Origin: Keratinibaculum paraultunense
GTDB taxonomy: Bacteria > Bacillota > Clostridia > Tissierellales > Tepidimicrobiaceae
Reading direction: 5' to 3'
Length of the DNA: 64,000 nt
NCBI RefSeq assembly: GCF_016767175.1
Contig: NZ_CP068564.1
Location: forward strand, 1,054,001 to 1,118,000
The notes beneath the pieces were generated by a model. The model had not been told where the DNA came from. It searched no databases and worked only from the letters and a program-made list of their open reading frames with translations. Of this stretch, positions 27,559 through 37,079 are shown piece after piece. Position 1 is the stretch's first letter; each line of letters begins with the position of its first letter. Made by a program: the position numbers and the translations under genes.

Positions 27559-28634
27559 AATATATTCTCCCCAATAAGACATTTAACTGCTTTATCTCTA
27601 TCAAATATCTCTATATCATCAGGTACATTTTGCCCTGTAGTTATATATGATACTGGTTTTTTCGTCAAATACTTAGCATTTAATACATTTCCATAATTAT
27701 CTGCTTCATCAATTTTAGTAAATATAATGCTGTAATCTTCAATAAAATCATAATGACTAATTATTGATTTTAATGTATTGTAACTGGTAGTTCCACTAAC
27801 TACTAAGTATATCTCTTTATTTTTAACAGACTTCATAATATTAACAATCTCATCCTTTTCATCTATTTGTTTGTGATTTTTACCAGCAGTATCCACTAAT
27901 ATAATATCCTTTTCTCTAAAATTAGCTAAAGCTTGAAACATATCTTTTTCATCATATACAACTTTTAATGGTAATTTTAGTATATCACTATAAGTTTTTA
28001 ATTGATCAACTGCTGCAATTCTATAGGTATCTGAAGTAATTAGACCAATATTATATTGATTATTAATTACTAATTGTGCTGCCATCTTCGCCAATGTTGT
28101 TGTTTTACCAACACCTGTAGGTCCTATAAAAAATACTACTTTTTGCTCTCCTTTATTTAAGCATAAAGGTTTTGCATCTCCAATATATTCTAATAAAGTA
28201 TACTTAACAATCTCTTCTATTCTTTCTTCATCTTGGTCTTTTAAATTTATTTGTTCTTCAATTGTTTTCAAAATTGCTGTTGCAATATAATAATTTACTC
28301 CATTTTCAATCAATTTTTTTTGATAAATTTCTAATTTCTTTGGAATTTCAGTTTTTTTCTCTACTATACTGGATGATATTCCTTCTACCATGTTTTTTAA
28401 ATTTTCCAATTCTTGATTAATTTTATTTAAATTATTATTAGAAACATTTAATTTAAACGCATCTTTTTCTTCATAAACTGCAGTAATTTCAACTTTTGGC
28501 TTTTTGAAAAACCCAATCAATCCTTTTTCTCTAACAGTTCTAGTATTTAATATTACAGCATCTGAACCAAGTTCTTTTTTCATCTTCAACATAGCATCAT
28601 AAGTTGATACACCATAAAACTTTTTTATTTTCAT
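27555..28634 (-). CDS. flhF: SRP-type GTPase FlhF
   Basis: FlhF is an SRP-family GTPase needed for correct placement of flagella. The N-terminal B domain begins MKIKKFYGVSTYDAM with the typical GSDAVILNTRTV. The NG domain carries [18 protein letters not shown] (G1), SDTYRIAAVDQLKTY, VDTAGKNHK (G3), and FTKIDEADNYG (G4). The length of 359 residues is normal. It overlaps flhA and flhG by 4 bases each. Confidence 0.97.
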   Translation of the reverse strand: MKIKKFYGVSTYDAMLKMKKELGSDAVILNTRTVREKGLIGFFKKPKVEITAVYEEKDAFKLNVSNNNLNKINQELENLKNMVEGISSSIVEKKTEIPKKLEIYQKKLIENGVNYYIATAILKTIEEQINLKDQDEERIEEIVKYTLLEYIGDAKPLCLNKGEQKVVFFIGPTGVGKTTTLAKMAAQLVINNQYNIGLITSDTYRIAAVDQLKTYSDILKLPLKVVYDEKDMFQALANFREKDIILVDTAGKNHKQIDEKDEIVNIMKSVKNKEIYLVVSGTTSYNTLKSIISHYDFIEDYSIIFTKIDEADNYGNVLNAKYLTKKPVSYITTGQNVPDDIEIFDRDKAVKCLIGENIL

Positions 28635-30658
28635 TGTAAGCTCACCATCCCAACGGATTGAATTTCTACTGACGGTTCTATTTCATTATATGATAATACT
28701 ATTAGATCTCTAGTAACTTGTTCAGTTAAACGCTTAAAATAAAACCTCACGATAGGTGCAGTTAATATAATAGGTTGCTCTCCTATGTTAGTTAGCTTTT
28801 GAGCAGCTTTTAATGTATTATTCAATATCCTTTGGGCAGTATTTGGCTCTAGCGATAAATAAGATCCTGTTTCAGTTCTATTAATTGAATTCATTATTAA
28901 CTCTTCTATCTCGCTATCTAATGTTATTACTTTCAATTGATTATTTTCTACATACTTATTAGTTATATACCCTGATAAACGTTGCCTAACATACTCAGTC
29001 AGTAAATCTGTATCCTTAGTTATACTTGCATAATCTGCTAAAGTTTCTAATATAGTAACCATGTCTCTTATGCTAATCTGTTCCCTCAATAAATTAGATA
29101 ATACCTTTTGCACCTCTCCTATAGTTAATAATTTAGGAACAACTTCTTCCACAACAGCAGGATATTCTTCCTTTACATTATCTATTAGTAACTTTACATC
29201 TTGCCTTCCAATTAATTCATGAGCTCTCTCCTTTATTACCTCTGTTAAATGAGTAGCAATTACAGATGGAGGATCCACTACTGTATACCCAAATATTTCA
29301 GCTTTTTCCCTCTCTTTTTCAGTGATCCACTTAGCTGGTAAACCAAAGGCAGGTTCTATAGTATCTATTCCTTCAATTTCACCTTCTCCAGTACCTGGAT
29401 CTAAAGCTAAATAATGATCAAATAATACTTCCCCTCGGGCCACTTCTACTCCCTTTATTTTGATAACATATTCGTTAGGATTTAATTGTATATTATCCCT
29501 TAGCCGAACTATTGGTACAATTAATCCTAATTCCATTGCAATCTGCCGTCTTATCATAACAATTCGATCTAACAAATCACCACCTTGATTAACATCCGCT
29601 AAAGGTATAAGACCATATCCAAATTCTAATTCAATATCATCTACTTTTAATAATTCGAATACATTTTCAGGTTTTCTTAATTCTTCCGCCTCAGATATCT
29701 CTTCAGTTGTTTCAATTATTTCTTCTTCAATGCCTTTACCCATGGTGTATCCTAAAAAAGCAAATAATAATCCTAAAACTATATATGTGCCTGTTGGTAA
29801 AGGTGTAAATATTCCCAAAAATATTAGTAACCCAGCTATTATATACAACAATTTAGGATTATTACCTAACAATTGTTCTATTAAATCCCTTCCTAAATTA
29901 GCCTCTGAAGCTGCTCTAGTAACTACTAACCCTGTAGCTGTAGAAATTAAAAGTGCTGGTATTTGACTAACCAATCCATCTCCAACTGTTAATAGTGTAT
30001 ATTTTTGAATAGCTTCATTAAAATCCATTCCACTCATAACACCCATTACTAGTCCACCTACTATATTTATAATGGTAATTATTATACCAGCAATAGCATC
30101 TCCTTTAACAAACTTAGTGGCACCATCCATAGCACCATAAAAATCCGCATATCTTTGTATATCTTTTCTCCTTTTTAGTGCTTCTTCTTCTGTTATCAAT
30201 CCAGAATTTAAATCTGCATCAATAGCCATTTGTTTTCCAGGCATAGCATCCAATGTAAATCTTGCCGATACTTCAGCTACTCTTTCAGCTCCTTTTGTTA
30301 TTACAACAAATTGTACAATCATTATTATAATAAATATTATAAATCCAACTATTATATTATCTTGAATTACAAACTGACCAAAAGTTTCAACAACCTTACC
30401 TGCATCTCCATCTATTAAAATTCCTCTAGTAGTTGATATATTAAGAGAAAGTCTAAACAAAGTTGCAATTAATAATAAAGATGGAAAAATAGATATTTCC
30501 AATACATCCTTTGAATACATAGAAATTAAAAGAATGAGTAATGAAAAAGCTATATTTAAACTTAATAATATACTCAATAAAACTTTAGGAATAGGTATAA
30601 TAATTATTATAACTATTGCAATAACCCCTAATGCTACAATTATATCACCAAACTTCAT
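28631..30658 (-). CDS. flhA: Flagellar export apparatus protein FlhA
   Basis: FlhA forms the nonameric export gate of the flagellar type III secretion system. The N-terminal 310 residues hold eight membrane helices and the conserved FHIPEP-region sequence ERVAEVSARFTLDAMPGKQM followed by AIDADLNSG. The C-terminal cytoplasmic half (about 330 to 675) binds substrates and chaperones. The 675 residues are normal length. It follows flhB by 11 bases. Confidence 0.98.
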   Translation of the reverse strand: MKFGDIIVALGVIAIVIIIIIPIPKVLLSILLSLNIAFSLLILLISMYSKDVLEISIFPSLLLIATLFRLSLNISTTRGILIDGDAGKVVETFGQFVIQDNIIVGFIIFIIIMIVQFVVITKGAERVAEVSARFTLDAMPGKQMAIDADLNSGLITEEEALKRRKDIQRYADFYGAMDGATKFVKGDAIAGIIITIINIVGGLVMGVMSGMDFNEAIQKYTLLTVGDGLVSQIPALLISTATGLVVTRAASEANLGRDLIEQLLGNNPKLLYIIAGLLIFLGIFTPLPTGTYIVLGLLFAFLGYTMGKGIEEEIIETTEEISEAEELRKPENVFELLKVDDIELEFGYGLIPLADVNQGGDLLDRIVMIRRQIAMELGLIVPIVRLRDNIQLNPNEYVIKIKGVEVARGEVLFDHYLALDPGTGEGEIEGIDTIEPAFGLPAKWITEKEREKAEIFGYTVVDPPSVIATHLTEVIKERAHELIGRQDVKLLIDNVKEEYPAVVEEVVPKLLTIGEVQKVLSNLLREQISIRDMVTILETLADYASITKDTDLLTEYVRQRLSGYITNKYVENNQLKVITLDSEIEELIMNSINRTETGSYLSLEPNTAQRILNNTLKAAQKLTNIGEQPIILTAPIVRFYFKRLTEQVTRDLIVLSYNEIEPSVEIQSVGMVSLQ

Positions 30659-30669
30659 TGTTTTTCCCC

Positions 30670-31767
30670 CTAATAATTATCTTTTAAACTATATACATAA
30701 GCTAAAACTTCAGCAACTGCTTCATACAATTCTTCAGGAATAATATCTCCTATTTCCACTAAATCATATAATGCCTTTGCTAAAGGTTTGTTTTCAACTA
30801 CTGGTATAGAATGTTCTTTTCCAACTTTTTTAATATTTTCTGCAATTAAATTTACACCTTTAGCTAATACATATGGTGCATGATACAGTTCATTGTCATA
30901 TTTAATAGCAACTGCAATATGTGTAGGATTAGTTATTATAACATCTGCTTTTGGAACATCTTGAATCATTCTTGACATTGCAATTCTACGTTGTTTTTCT
31001 CTTATTCTCGATTTAATTAATGGATCTCCTTCTGTTTGCTTATATTCTTCTTTTAGCTCTTGTTTTGTCATCATAAGATTTTTTTCATATTCTCTCCACT
31101 GAAATAAATAGTCCAAAAATGCAAGAAAAATTAATATCCCAATAATTTTAATTCCAAAACTAAAAGAAATATCTGCAAAATTTTTTAATATAACTGTTGT
31201 TTCTAAATTTGGCAATGAAATAATACGTGTCATACTTTTTGTTATAAAAGAGTATGCAATATATCCAGCTAGAATTATTTTCAAAATAGATTTTATTAAT
31301 TCCATTAATGCCTTTTTAGAAAATAATCTTTTAAAACCTTCAATAGGATTTATTCTATTGAAATCTATCTTTAATGGTTTAGTAGTAAATAAAAATCCTA
31401 CTTGTAAATAATTAATAGTCAAAGCAGCTACAAATGCTATAGCTAAAACAGGTATAGCCAATCCTAGAAAAGCAAGTATTATATTAATAAATTCAGGCAT
31501 CAAATTATTTTCCAAAAATAATTGATCTATATTTTCAATAGATTCATAAATTTTAGTCATATATTTTGTAATATTGCTTAAAGCATATTCTCCATATATT
31601 TTCAAAAACACGAATGTAACAAGAAGTATAAATGCAGCTGTCACTTCTCTACTTTGTAATACTTGTCCTTCTTCCCTTGCTTCTCTTCTTTTCTTAGGTG
31701 TTGCTTTTTCAGTTTTTTCTGCATCAGCAAAAAATTGTAAATTTATTTTAAAAATCATAATCATCAT
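30670..31767 (-). CDS. flhB: Flagellar export switch protein FlhB
   Basis: FlhB switches export from hook to filament substrates after self-cleavage. Residues 1 to 30 have the family start (AEKTEKATPKKRREAREEGQ). Four membrane helices follow, then the cytoplasmic domain with the self-cleavage motif NPTH in VIITNPTHIAVAIKY. The last 80 residues resemble YlqH (58515 to 58802), which looks like a free-standing copy of this tail. Several in-frame ATGs lie close together at 31767 to 31758, and the exact start is uncertain. Confidence 0.97.
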   Translation of the reverse strand: MMIMIFKINLQFFADAEKTEKATPKKRREAREEGQVLQSREVTAAFILLVTFVFLKIYGEYALSNITKYMTKIYESIENIDQLFLENNLMPEFINIILAFLGLAIPVLAIAFVAALTINYLQVGFLFTTKPLKIDFNRINPIEGFKRLFSKKALMELIKSILKIILAGYIAYSFITKSMTRIISLPNLETTVILKNFADISFSFGIKIIGILIFLAFLDYLFQWREYEKNLMMTKQELKEEYKQTEGDPLIKSRIREKQRRIAMSRMIQDVPKADVIITNPTHIAVAIKYDNELYHAPYVLAKGVNLIAENIKKVGKEHSIPVVENKPLAKALYDLVEIGDIIPEELYEAVAEVLAYVYSLKDNY

Positions 31768-31771
31768 CTTT

Positions 31772-32539
31772 CTAGAAGCTTTTTAAAAAATTGTAAATTG
31801 TTTCTACAGTCTGATTAAATACCCCAGTAGCCATAGAATAAAATATAGGCATTGATACGCTAATAATTAAAAGACCAATTAATATCTTTAGTGGCATACC
31901 AACTACAAATACATTCATCTGAGGTATAGTTCTTGACAATATACCTAAAAATAAATCTGTTAAAAGTATTATAATTACTACAGGTGCACTTAATTTAAAA
32001 CCAGTTGCAAAGGATTTTGCTAAAACATCTACAAGTAAAAACGTTGACTTTTCTTTAATGACAAATTTGCCAATAGGTATAAATTTATAACTATCTATAA
32101 GGGCATTTATTATTATATGATGACCATTAATTGATAATAAAAGTAAAAATGCTAAAATATAATAAAAATTTCCCATTAAAGGTACCTGTACTCTGTGCTG
32201 AGGATCCATTACATTTATCATTCCAAATCCTATTTTCATATCTACAATTTGCCCCATTACATAAAATGTTGAAAAAAAAGCATAACTAATAAAACCAATA
32301 ACAAAACCAACCATTAGTTCTTTTATTATAATAGAAACAAAAGTTATATCTGTATAATCCACTTTAATGTCTAATGTTAAAGTTATTAAAGCTGATAATA
32401 TAATTGAAAAACCAATTTTCATTACATTAGGAACATTTTGAGAACTAAAAAAGGGTGATATTAAAAAAATACCAGATGTTCTAACTAGTACTAATAAAAA
32501 TAATTCATATTTATTAAATAACAAATTAAAAGTATTCAT
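31772..32539 (-). CDS. fliR: Flagellar export apparatus protein FliR
   Basis: FliR is part of the helical FliPQR export pore. It is a hydrophobic protein of about 255 residues with six predicted membrane helices; LVRTSGIFLISPFF, DMKIGFGMINVMDPQ and the LLLTDLFLGILSRTIPQMNV segment fit the family. The ATG at 32539 has TAGGTG upstream, so I prefer it over the GTG at 32551, which is part of that site. Confidence 0.95.
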   Translation of the reverse strand: MNTFNLLFNKYELFLLVLVRTSGIFLISPFFSSQNVPNVMKIGFSIILSALITLTLDIKVDYTDITFVSIIIKELMVGFVIGFISYAFFSTFYVMGQIVDMKIGFGMINVMDPQHRVQVPLMGNFYYILAFLLLLSINGHHIIINALIDSYKFIPIGKFVIKEKSTFLLVDVLAKSFATGFKLSAPVVIIILLTDLFLGILSRTIPQMNVFVVGMPLKILIGLLIISVSMPIFYSMATGVFNQTVETIYNFLKSF

Positions 32540-32554
32540 AATATCAAACACCTA

Positions 32555-32824
32555 TCATTGTATGTAAAAGTTAATATTATTTAGCAAATCTATTGTAAAT
32601 TGAGTAACTACCTTTAAAATCCAAGGACCAAATATTATTAAGGATAATAAAACTGCAACAATTTTAGGCACAAAAGCCAATGTTGCCTCCTGAATTTGAG
32701 TAACTGCTTGTATAATACTAACAATCAACCCTACAACTAAACTAAATATTAACATTGGGGCTGATACTGCTAAAGTGGTTTTTATGGCTTCTTGAGCTAA
32801 TTTTAAAACATCACCATGATTCAT
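32555..32824 (-). CDS. fliQ: Flagellar export apparatus protein FliQ
   Basis: FliQ is a small pore subunit of the export gate with two membrane helices. The 89 residues show the family pattern, including LVVGLIVSIIQAVTQIQEAT and TLAFVPKIVAV. It lies between fliP and fliR in the conserved order and is preceded by an AGAGGTGATG ribosome binding site. Confidence 0.96.
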   Translation of the reverse strand: MNHGDVLKLAQEAIKTTLAVSAPMLIFSLVVGLIVSIIQAVTQIQEATLAFVPKIVAVLLSLIIFGPWILKVVTQFTIDLLNNINFYIQ

Positions 32825-32834
32825 TTCATCACCT

Positions 32835-33593
32835 CTATTTAAATCCTAAAACTAAAGACTTAACTATTAAATTCCACCCATCTACTAAAATAAATAATAA
32901 AATTTTAAAAGGCAACGATATTATAACAGGCGGTAACATCATCATACCCATTGACATTAAAGTACTTGATACAACCATATCTATAACTAAAAAAGGAATA
33001 TATACTACAAATCCAATTTGGAATGCAGTCTTTAATTCACTAATAATAAATGCTGGAATTAAAACATGATTAGGTATTTCATTTAAACTATTTACTTCTT
33101 CCATATTTTTTATATTTAAAAATAGCCCTAGATCCTTATCTCTAGTTTGTCTAAACATAAATTCACGAATAGGCTCCATTGTTTTCTCGATAGCTACATC
33201 TTGATTAATTTCCTCTTTTAAAAATGGTTGAATAGCTTCATTGTTTATATGAGAAGCTACAGGAGCCATTACAAAAAAAGTTAAAAATAAAGCCAAACCT
33301 ATAATCACCTGATTAGGTGGCGTCTGTTGAAGACCTAGTGCATTTCTGATTAATGATAGTACAATTATAATACGAGTAAAACTAGTCATCATAATCAAAA
33401 TAGAAGGTGCTAAAGTAAGTATAGTAAGTGCAATTAATATCTTAATTGAAAATACATAATCCTGTGGTTCATTGCTATCTTCTATTTTGATACTTTTACC
33501 CAATAAAGGTATTTCTGGTTGAGCATAAACAATTCCATTAGTTAAAATCATCAATAGAATTACTATAAAAAAAATCTTAATACTTTTTTTCAT
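32835..33593 (-). CDS. fliP: Flagellar export apparatus protein FliP
   Basis: FliP forms the core ring of the export pore. A cleavable signal peptide is seen at residues 1 to 25 (IVLLMILTNGIVYAQPE-like region), followed by four membrane helices. Family segments include MMTSFTRIIIVLSLIRNALG, LQQTPPNQVIIGLALFLTFF and SELKTAFQIGFVVYIPFLVI. It overlaps the end of fliO by 17 bases. Confidence 0.97.
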   Translation of the reverse strand: MKKSIKIFFIVILLMILTNGIVYAQPEIPLLGKSIKIEDSNEPQDYVFSIKILIALTILTLAPSILIMMTSFTRIIIVLSLIRNALGLQQTPPNQVIIGLALFLTFFVMAPVASHINNEAIQPFLKEEINQDVAIEKTMEPIREFMFRQTRDKDLGLFLNIKNMEEVNSLNEIPNHVLIPAFIISELKTAFQIGFVVYIPFLVIDMVVSSTLMSMGMMMLPPVIISLPFKILLFILVDGWNLIVKSLVLGFK

Positions 33594-34080
33594 TATCGTC
33601 GTCTTCCTTACTAATTAAATTATTAATCTTATTTTTTAAAGTACTAAAAATATTTTTATCACAAACACAACGCTGTTTATATTCTTCCAATTGTTCATCA
33701 AAATTTAAATCCATCTTGGTTTTAAAATCTTCTTTTAGAAACTTATCTATCATTTCAATATTGTTGTTGTTGATAGCAAATACATATATTTTATTATTTA
33801 TTTCTATCATTGCTATTTTTGTATTAATATCTATGTTTAGTATATCTATAATCTTCATGTATTTGCTATTTATAAATTTTTTTGAATTCTTTGCAATAAA
33901 TCTAGTTACATAAATAGCTATTACTATAACTAATATAAATATTCCTGTATAAGAAAATAATTTAAATATTGCTTTTCCTAGCTCATAACCTGCATTTACA
34001 GCATATACTTTATTACACATCAACAGTATTATAATCAATATTGATGTGAGTATTAATTTTACGCATTTTTTATTGCTCAT
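33577..34080 (-). CDS. fliO: Flagellar biosynthetic protein FliO (FliZ-like)
   Basis: FliO helps assemble the FliP ring. This protein has 167 residues. It starts with a signal-like helix (residues 10 to 28), then a second membrane helix (about 42 to 62), then a cytoplasmic region with IDILNIDINTKIAMIEINNK, the FliO core. The position between cheY and fliP matches B. subtilis fliZ (FliO). The family is poorly conserved, so position is a large part of the evidence. Confidence 0.88.
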   Translation of the reverse strand: MSNKKCVKLILTSILIIILLMCNKVYAVNAGYELGKAIFKLFSYTGIFILVIVIAIYVTRFIAKNSKKFINSKYMKIIDILNIDINTKIAMIEINNKIYVFAINNNNIEMIDKFLKEDFKTKMDLNFDEQLEEYKQRCVCDKNIFSTLKNKINNLISKEDDDNEKKY

Positions 34081-34081
34081 T

Positions 34082-34444
34082 TTATCCTAAAACCTTTTTT
34101 ACAGCCTCTATAACTCGATCCGCTTGAAATGGCTTTACTATAAAATCCTTGGCTCCTGCTTGTATTGCCTCAATAACCATAGCTTGTTGTCCCATTGCAG
34201 AACACATTACTATCTTTGCATTTTCATCTATTTTTTTTATTTCTTTTACAGCTTGAATTCCATCCATCTCTGGCATTGTAATATCCATGATTACCAATTC
34301 TGGTTTCAATTCTTTATATTTTTCAACAGCTTTTACTCCATTTTCTGCTTCTCCTACCACTTCAAATCCATTTTTAGTGAGAATATCCTTTATCATCATC
34401 CTCATAAAAGAAGCATCATCTACTATTAATATTCCTTTTGACAT
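34082..34444 (-). CDS. cheY: Chemotaxis response regulator CheY
   Basis: CheY carries the signal from CheA to the motor switch FliM. It is a single 120-residue receiver domain: acidic pair DD at 9 and 10, phospho-acceptor Asp54 in LVIMDITMPEMDG, Thr/Ser in MCSAMG, and Lys in FIVKPFQ. It lies between fliY and fliO, as in Bacillus. Confidence 0.97.
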   Translation of the reverse strand: MSKGILIVDDASFMRMMIKDILTKNGFEVVGEAENGVKAVEKYKELKPELVIMDITMPEMDGIQAVKEIKKIDENAKIVMCSAMGQQAMVIEAIQAGAKDFIVKPFQADRVIEAVKKVLG

Positions 34445-34476
34445 ATTGATTCCTCCTTTTAAATTTAAATTATTTA

Positions 34477-35625
34477 TTATTTACCATAAGAATTATCTAT
34501 ATCAGTTATTCTAATACCAAAATTATCATCAATTACTACTACCTCACCTTTAGCAATATATTTTCCATTTGCATAGATATCTAAAGGTTCCCCAACTAAC
34601 TTATCCAATTCTACTACAGTACCAGGACCATATTCTAAAATTTCACCAATTTTTTTAACCGTTCTTCCTAGTTCAACAGTAATTTCTACAGGTATATCGC
34701 TAACCAAATCGATAGGTTTATTATAACTAACTTCTTGAGAGTTGTCAAAAGTTTCAAATTGAGGCTTTTTAATAACTACAGGATCTTTTTCAATTTTTCC
34801 TAATTGTTTATCTTCTACAGTTCTATTATCTTTTATTTCTTCATTTTCTTCAAAACTATCACTCAATATATTACTTTCATCTTTATCAAAATAATTACTT
34901 GAATCTGGTGTTTCTATTTCTTTATCTTCGTCAGGTTTACCTATTAAGTTTGCAACCATTTCCTTGCCAAATTCTAAAGGTATTAATTGCATAATTTCAC
35001 TATCTATCAAATCTTCAACTATCATTTTAAAAGATACTTTAATAATTGGGTCTGGACCTTTTAATACATCTAATGTTTTCTTTCCTTCTTCAAATGTTAT
35101 TTCATAGGATTTTGGTGGCTCAATATCAATTTTTTTCATAAAAATTTCTGACAATGAAGTACAAGCTGAACCCATCATTTGATTCATTACTTCTGATATG
35201 GCACTTAAATCCAACTCTGTTAATTCTCTACTTGTATCAATTTCATCATTTCCTAACATTATATCAGTTATTATTTTTACATCATCTAGTTTTATAATTA
35301 ATACATTAGAGCCTTCAAATCCTTCTTTGTATTTTACATCTACTGCAACAAATGGAATAGGATACTCATCTGACAACTCTTTTACAGTAGCTATAGTAAC
35401 CGTTGGAGTAGTTATCATTACTTTTTTATTCAACAAAGTAGATAAGGTAGTTGCAGCAGTTCCCATACTAATATTACCTATTTCACCTATCGTATCCTTT
35501 TCTATATCTGTTATTACATCATTCTCTATATCATATTTATCGTCATTTTCGCTATTCTCACTAATATCCTCTGTTCCCTTTAATAAAGAATCTATTTCCT
35601 CTTGAGAAAGAGTATCTTTAGTCAT
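34477..35625 (-). CDS. fliY: Motor switch phosphatase FliY (CheC-like plus FliN domain)
   Basis: FliY is the Gram-positive switch component that both builds the C-ring and dephosphorylates CheY-P. An N-terminal CheY-binding peptide (LSQEEIDSLL) is followed by a CheC-type phosphatase domain (about 45 to 230) with EIGNISMGTAATTLSTLL and AISEVMNQMMGSACTSL. A variable acidic linker and a C-terminal SpoA/FliN domain (about 305 to 382, IPVEITVELGRTVKKIGEIL) complete it. The ATG at 35625 overlaps the fliM stop by 8 bases and has GGTGAT upstream; the protein is about 382 residues. Confidence 0.95.
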   Translation of the reverse strand: MTKDTLSQEEIDSLLKGTEDISENSENDDKYDIENDVITDIEKDTIGEIGNISMGTAATTLSTLLNKKVMITTPTVTIATVKELSDEYPIPFVAVDVKYKEGFEGSNVLIIKLDDVKIITDIMLGNDEIDTSRELTELDLSAISEVMNQMMGSACTSLSEIFMKKIDIEPPKSYEITFEEGKKTLDVLKGPDPIIKVSFKMIVEDLIDSEIMQLIPLEFGKEMVANLIGKPDEDKEIETPDSSNYFDKDESNILSDSFEENEEIKDNRTVEDKQLGKIEKDPVVIKKPQFETFDNSQEVSYNKPIDLVSDIPVEITVELGRTVKKIGEILEYGPGTVVELDKLVGEPLDIYANGKYIAKGEVVVIDDNFGIRITDIDNSYGK

Positions 35626-36609
35626 ATTCATCACCATCCTTTACAACCTCTGTTATTTTTACTGCCATTCTATTTCTAGATGTACCAATAGTACCTAAAA
35701 ATTTAACTTGAGAACCAATTCTTACTCTTATTTCTTCATCTGTTCTACTATTAAGCTTTATTACATCTCCCTTTTGCAAATCTAAAATATCTTTTACTTT
35801 TACAGTTGTAGAACCAAGTTCAGTCTTTATTGGAACCCTTGTATCTAATATTCTTTTTTTTATAGCTAAAATCTCTTTTTCTGATAAATCTTTCTCTTTT
35901 GTTGAAAACCAATATCTAGTACTTAATTTATCAAGTACTGGCTCTATAACTAAATGAGGTATACATATATTTAACATTCCTTCAGTTGAACCTACTTCAA
36001 CATTCATTGTTATAAGAGCAATAGTTTCATTAGGAGGCACTATTTGAGCAAATTGTGGATTAACTTCAATCTTATTTAACTTAGGCTTTAATTGAATTAT
36101 ATTGCTCCAAGCTTCTTGAATTAGAGGCATTACTTTACCCATCATATTATCCAGTAATGATAATTCTATCTCTGTAAAAGCTCTAATCTCTTGTTTTTCA
36201 GTACCATCTCCACCTAAAAGTCTATCTAATATAGCATATACTACATTTGTAGATATATCCATAAGTATTTGACCATTTAACGGTTCAAAATCTATAATGC
36301 TTAAAAATGCTGGATTGGGAATCGCATTACTAAATTCACTATAAGCAAATTGATCTACAGTCAAAATAGATATTTTAACTGGTGTTCTTAAGTATCCAGA
36401 TAAAAAAGTTTGAAATAATCTTCCAAAATTTTCATGAATTATCTCTAATGTTCTTAGTTGATCTTTAGCAATTTTTGTGGATTTCTAAAATCATATTTTT
36501 TTACTTTAGCTGAATTTTCTACTTCTTTAATCTCTTGAACATCCACATCTCCAGAACTTAAAGCTTGGAGTAATGCGTCAATTTCTTTTTGTGATAATAC
36601 TTCAGACAA
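35618..36609 (-). CDS. fliM: Flagellar motor switch protein FliM, interrupted by a one-base frameshift
   Basis: FliM is the C-ring protein that binds CheY-P and sets rotation direction. The intact downstream frame begins at 36364 with TVDQFAYSEF. The missing N terminus is present upstream in another frame: TTG at 36609 after AAGGAGGAGAGG, then SEVLSQKEIDALLQAL, the CheY-binding peptide, and YDFRNPQK. One A is missing in a poly-A run (five Ts at 36472 to 36476 on the plus strand); adding it restores IAKDQLRTLEIIHENFGRLF and a normal 330-residue protein. The C-terminal SpoA domain is intact. Either an assembly error, slippage during transcription, or a real mutation would explain this. Confidence 0.9.
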
Positions 36610-36628
36610 TTGCCTCCACCTCTCCTCC

Positions 36629-37057
36629 TTATTGAATAATTAGATCATCAAAATATACATTTGTTATTGTTTCATCATTGAACAATTTTATTAAACTTTC
36701 CTTTATCTCTTTCTGTAATTTTATCTGACCTTCTTCACCCTGTAATTCTTCTTCAGTCTTATTTCTAATTATTTTATTTATGTCGTCTCTTATTAAGAAC
36801 TGTTTTTTCTCCAGTAATTCTAATGTTTCTTTATTATTTGTCTCTATGGTTATTTTTACTTTAACTATCTTTTTACTATCTTTTATATTACAATACATAT
36901 CTTCCAAAGTTAAATTAAATGTTTCTAAATTCTTCTTATTAGAATTATTACCATTTTTATTATTACGATAAAATGTCACGCCTAATACAATACCTACTAC
37001 CGCTAAAACGACTACTAGAATTAACAGAACAATTAATATTACATTCCTATTATTCAT
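36629..37057 (-). CDS. fliL: Flagellar basal body-associated protein FliL
   Basis: FliL is a single-pass membrane protein around the stator that supports torque. One N-terminal membrane helix (NVILIVLLILVVVLAVVG) is followed by an extracytoplasmic domain. The C-terminal half (KVKITIETNNKETLELLEKK, REDINKI-like and TNVYFDDLIIQ) fits the family. I prefer the ATG at 37057, which has TGGAGTGAT upstream, over 37075; the protein is about 142 residues. It follows motB directly and fliM comes next. Confidence 0.92.
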   Translation of the reverse strand: MNNRNVILIVLLILVVVLAVVGIVLGVTFYRNNKNGNNSNKKNLETFNLTLEDMYCNIKDSKKIVKVKITIETNNKETLELLEKKQFLIRDDINKIIRNKTEEELQGEEGQIKLQKEIKESLIKLFNDETITNVYFDDLIIQ

Positions 37058-37079
37058 ATTATCACTCCATTTCATTTTG

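Noticed and set aside
35618-36364. A short FliM starting with TVDQFAYSEF at 36364
   Set aside because: It lacks the CheY-binding peptide and 80 residues of the N domain, which are present upstream in another frame, so the true gene extends to 36609 with a frameshift.
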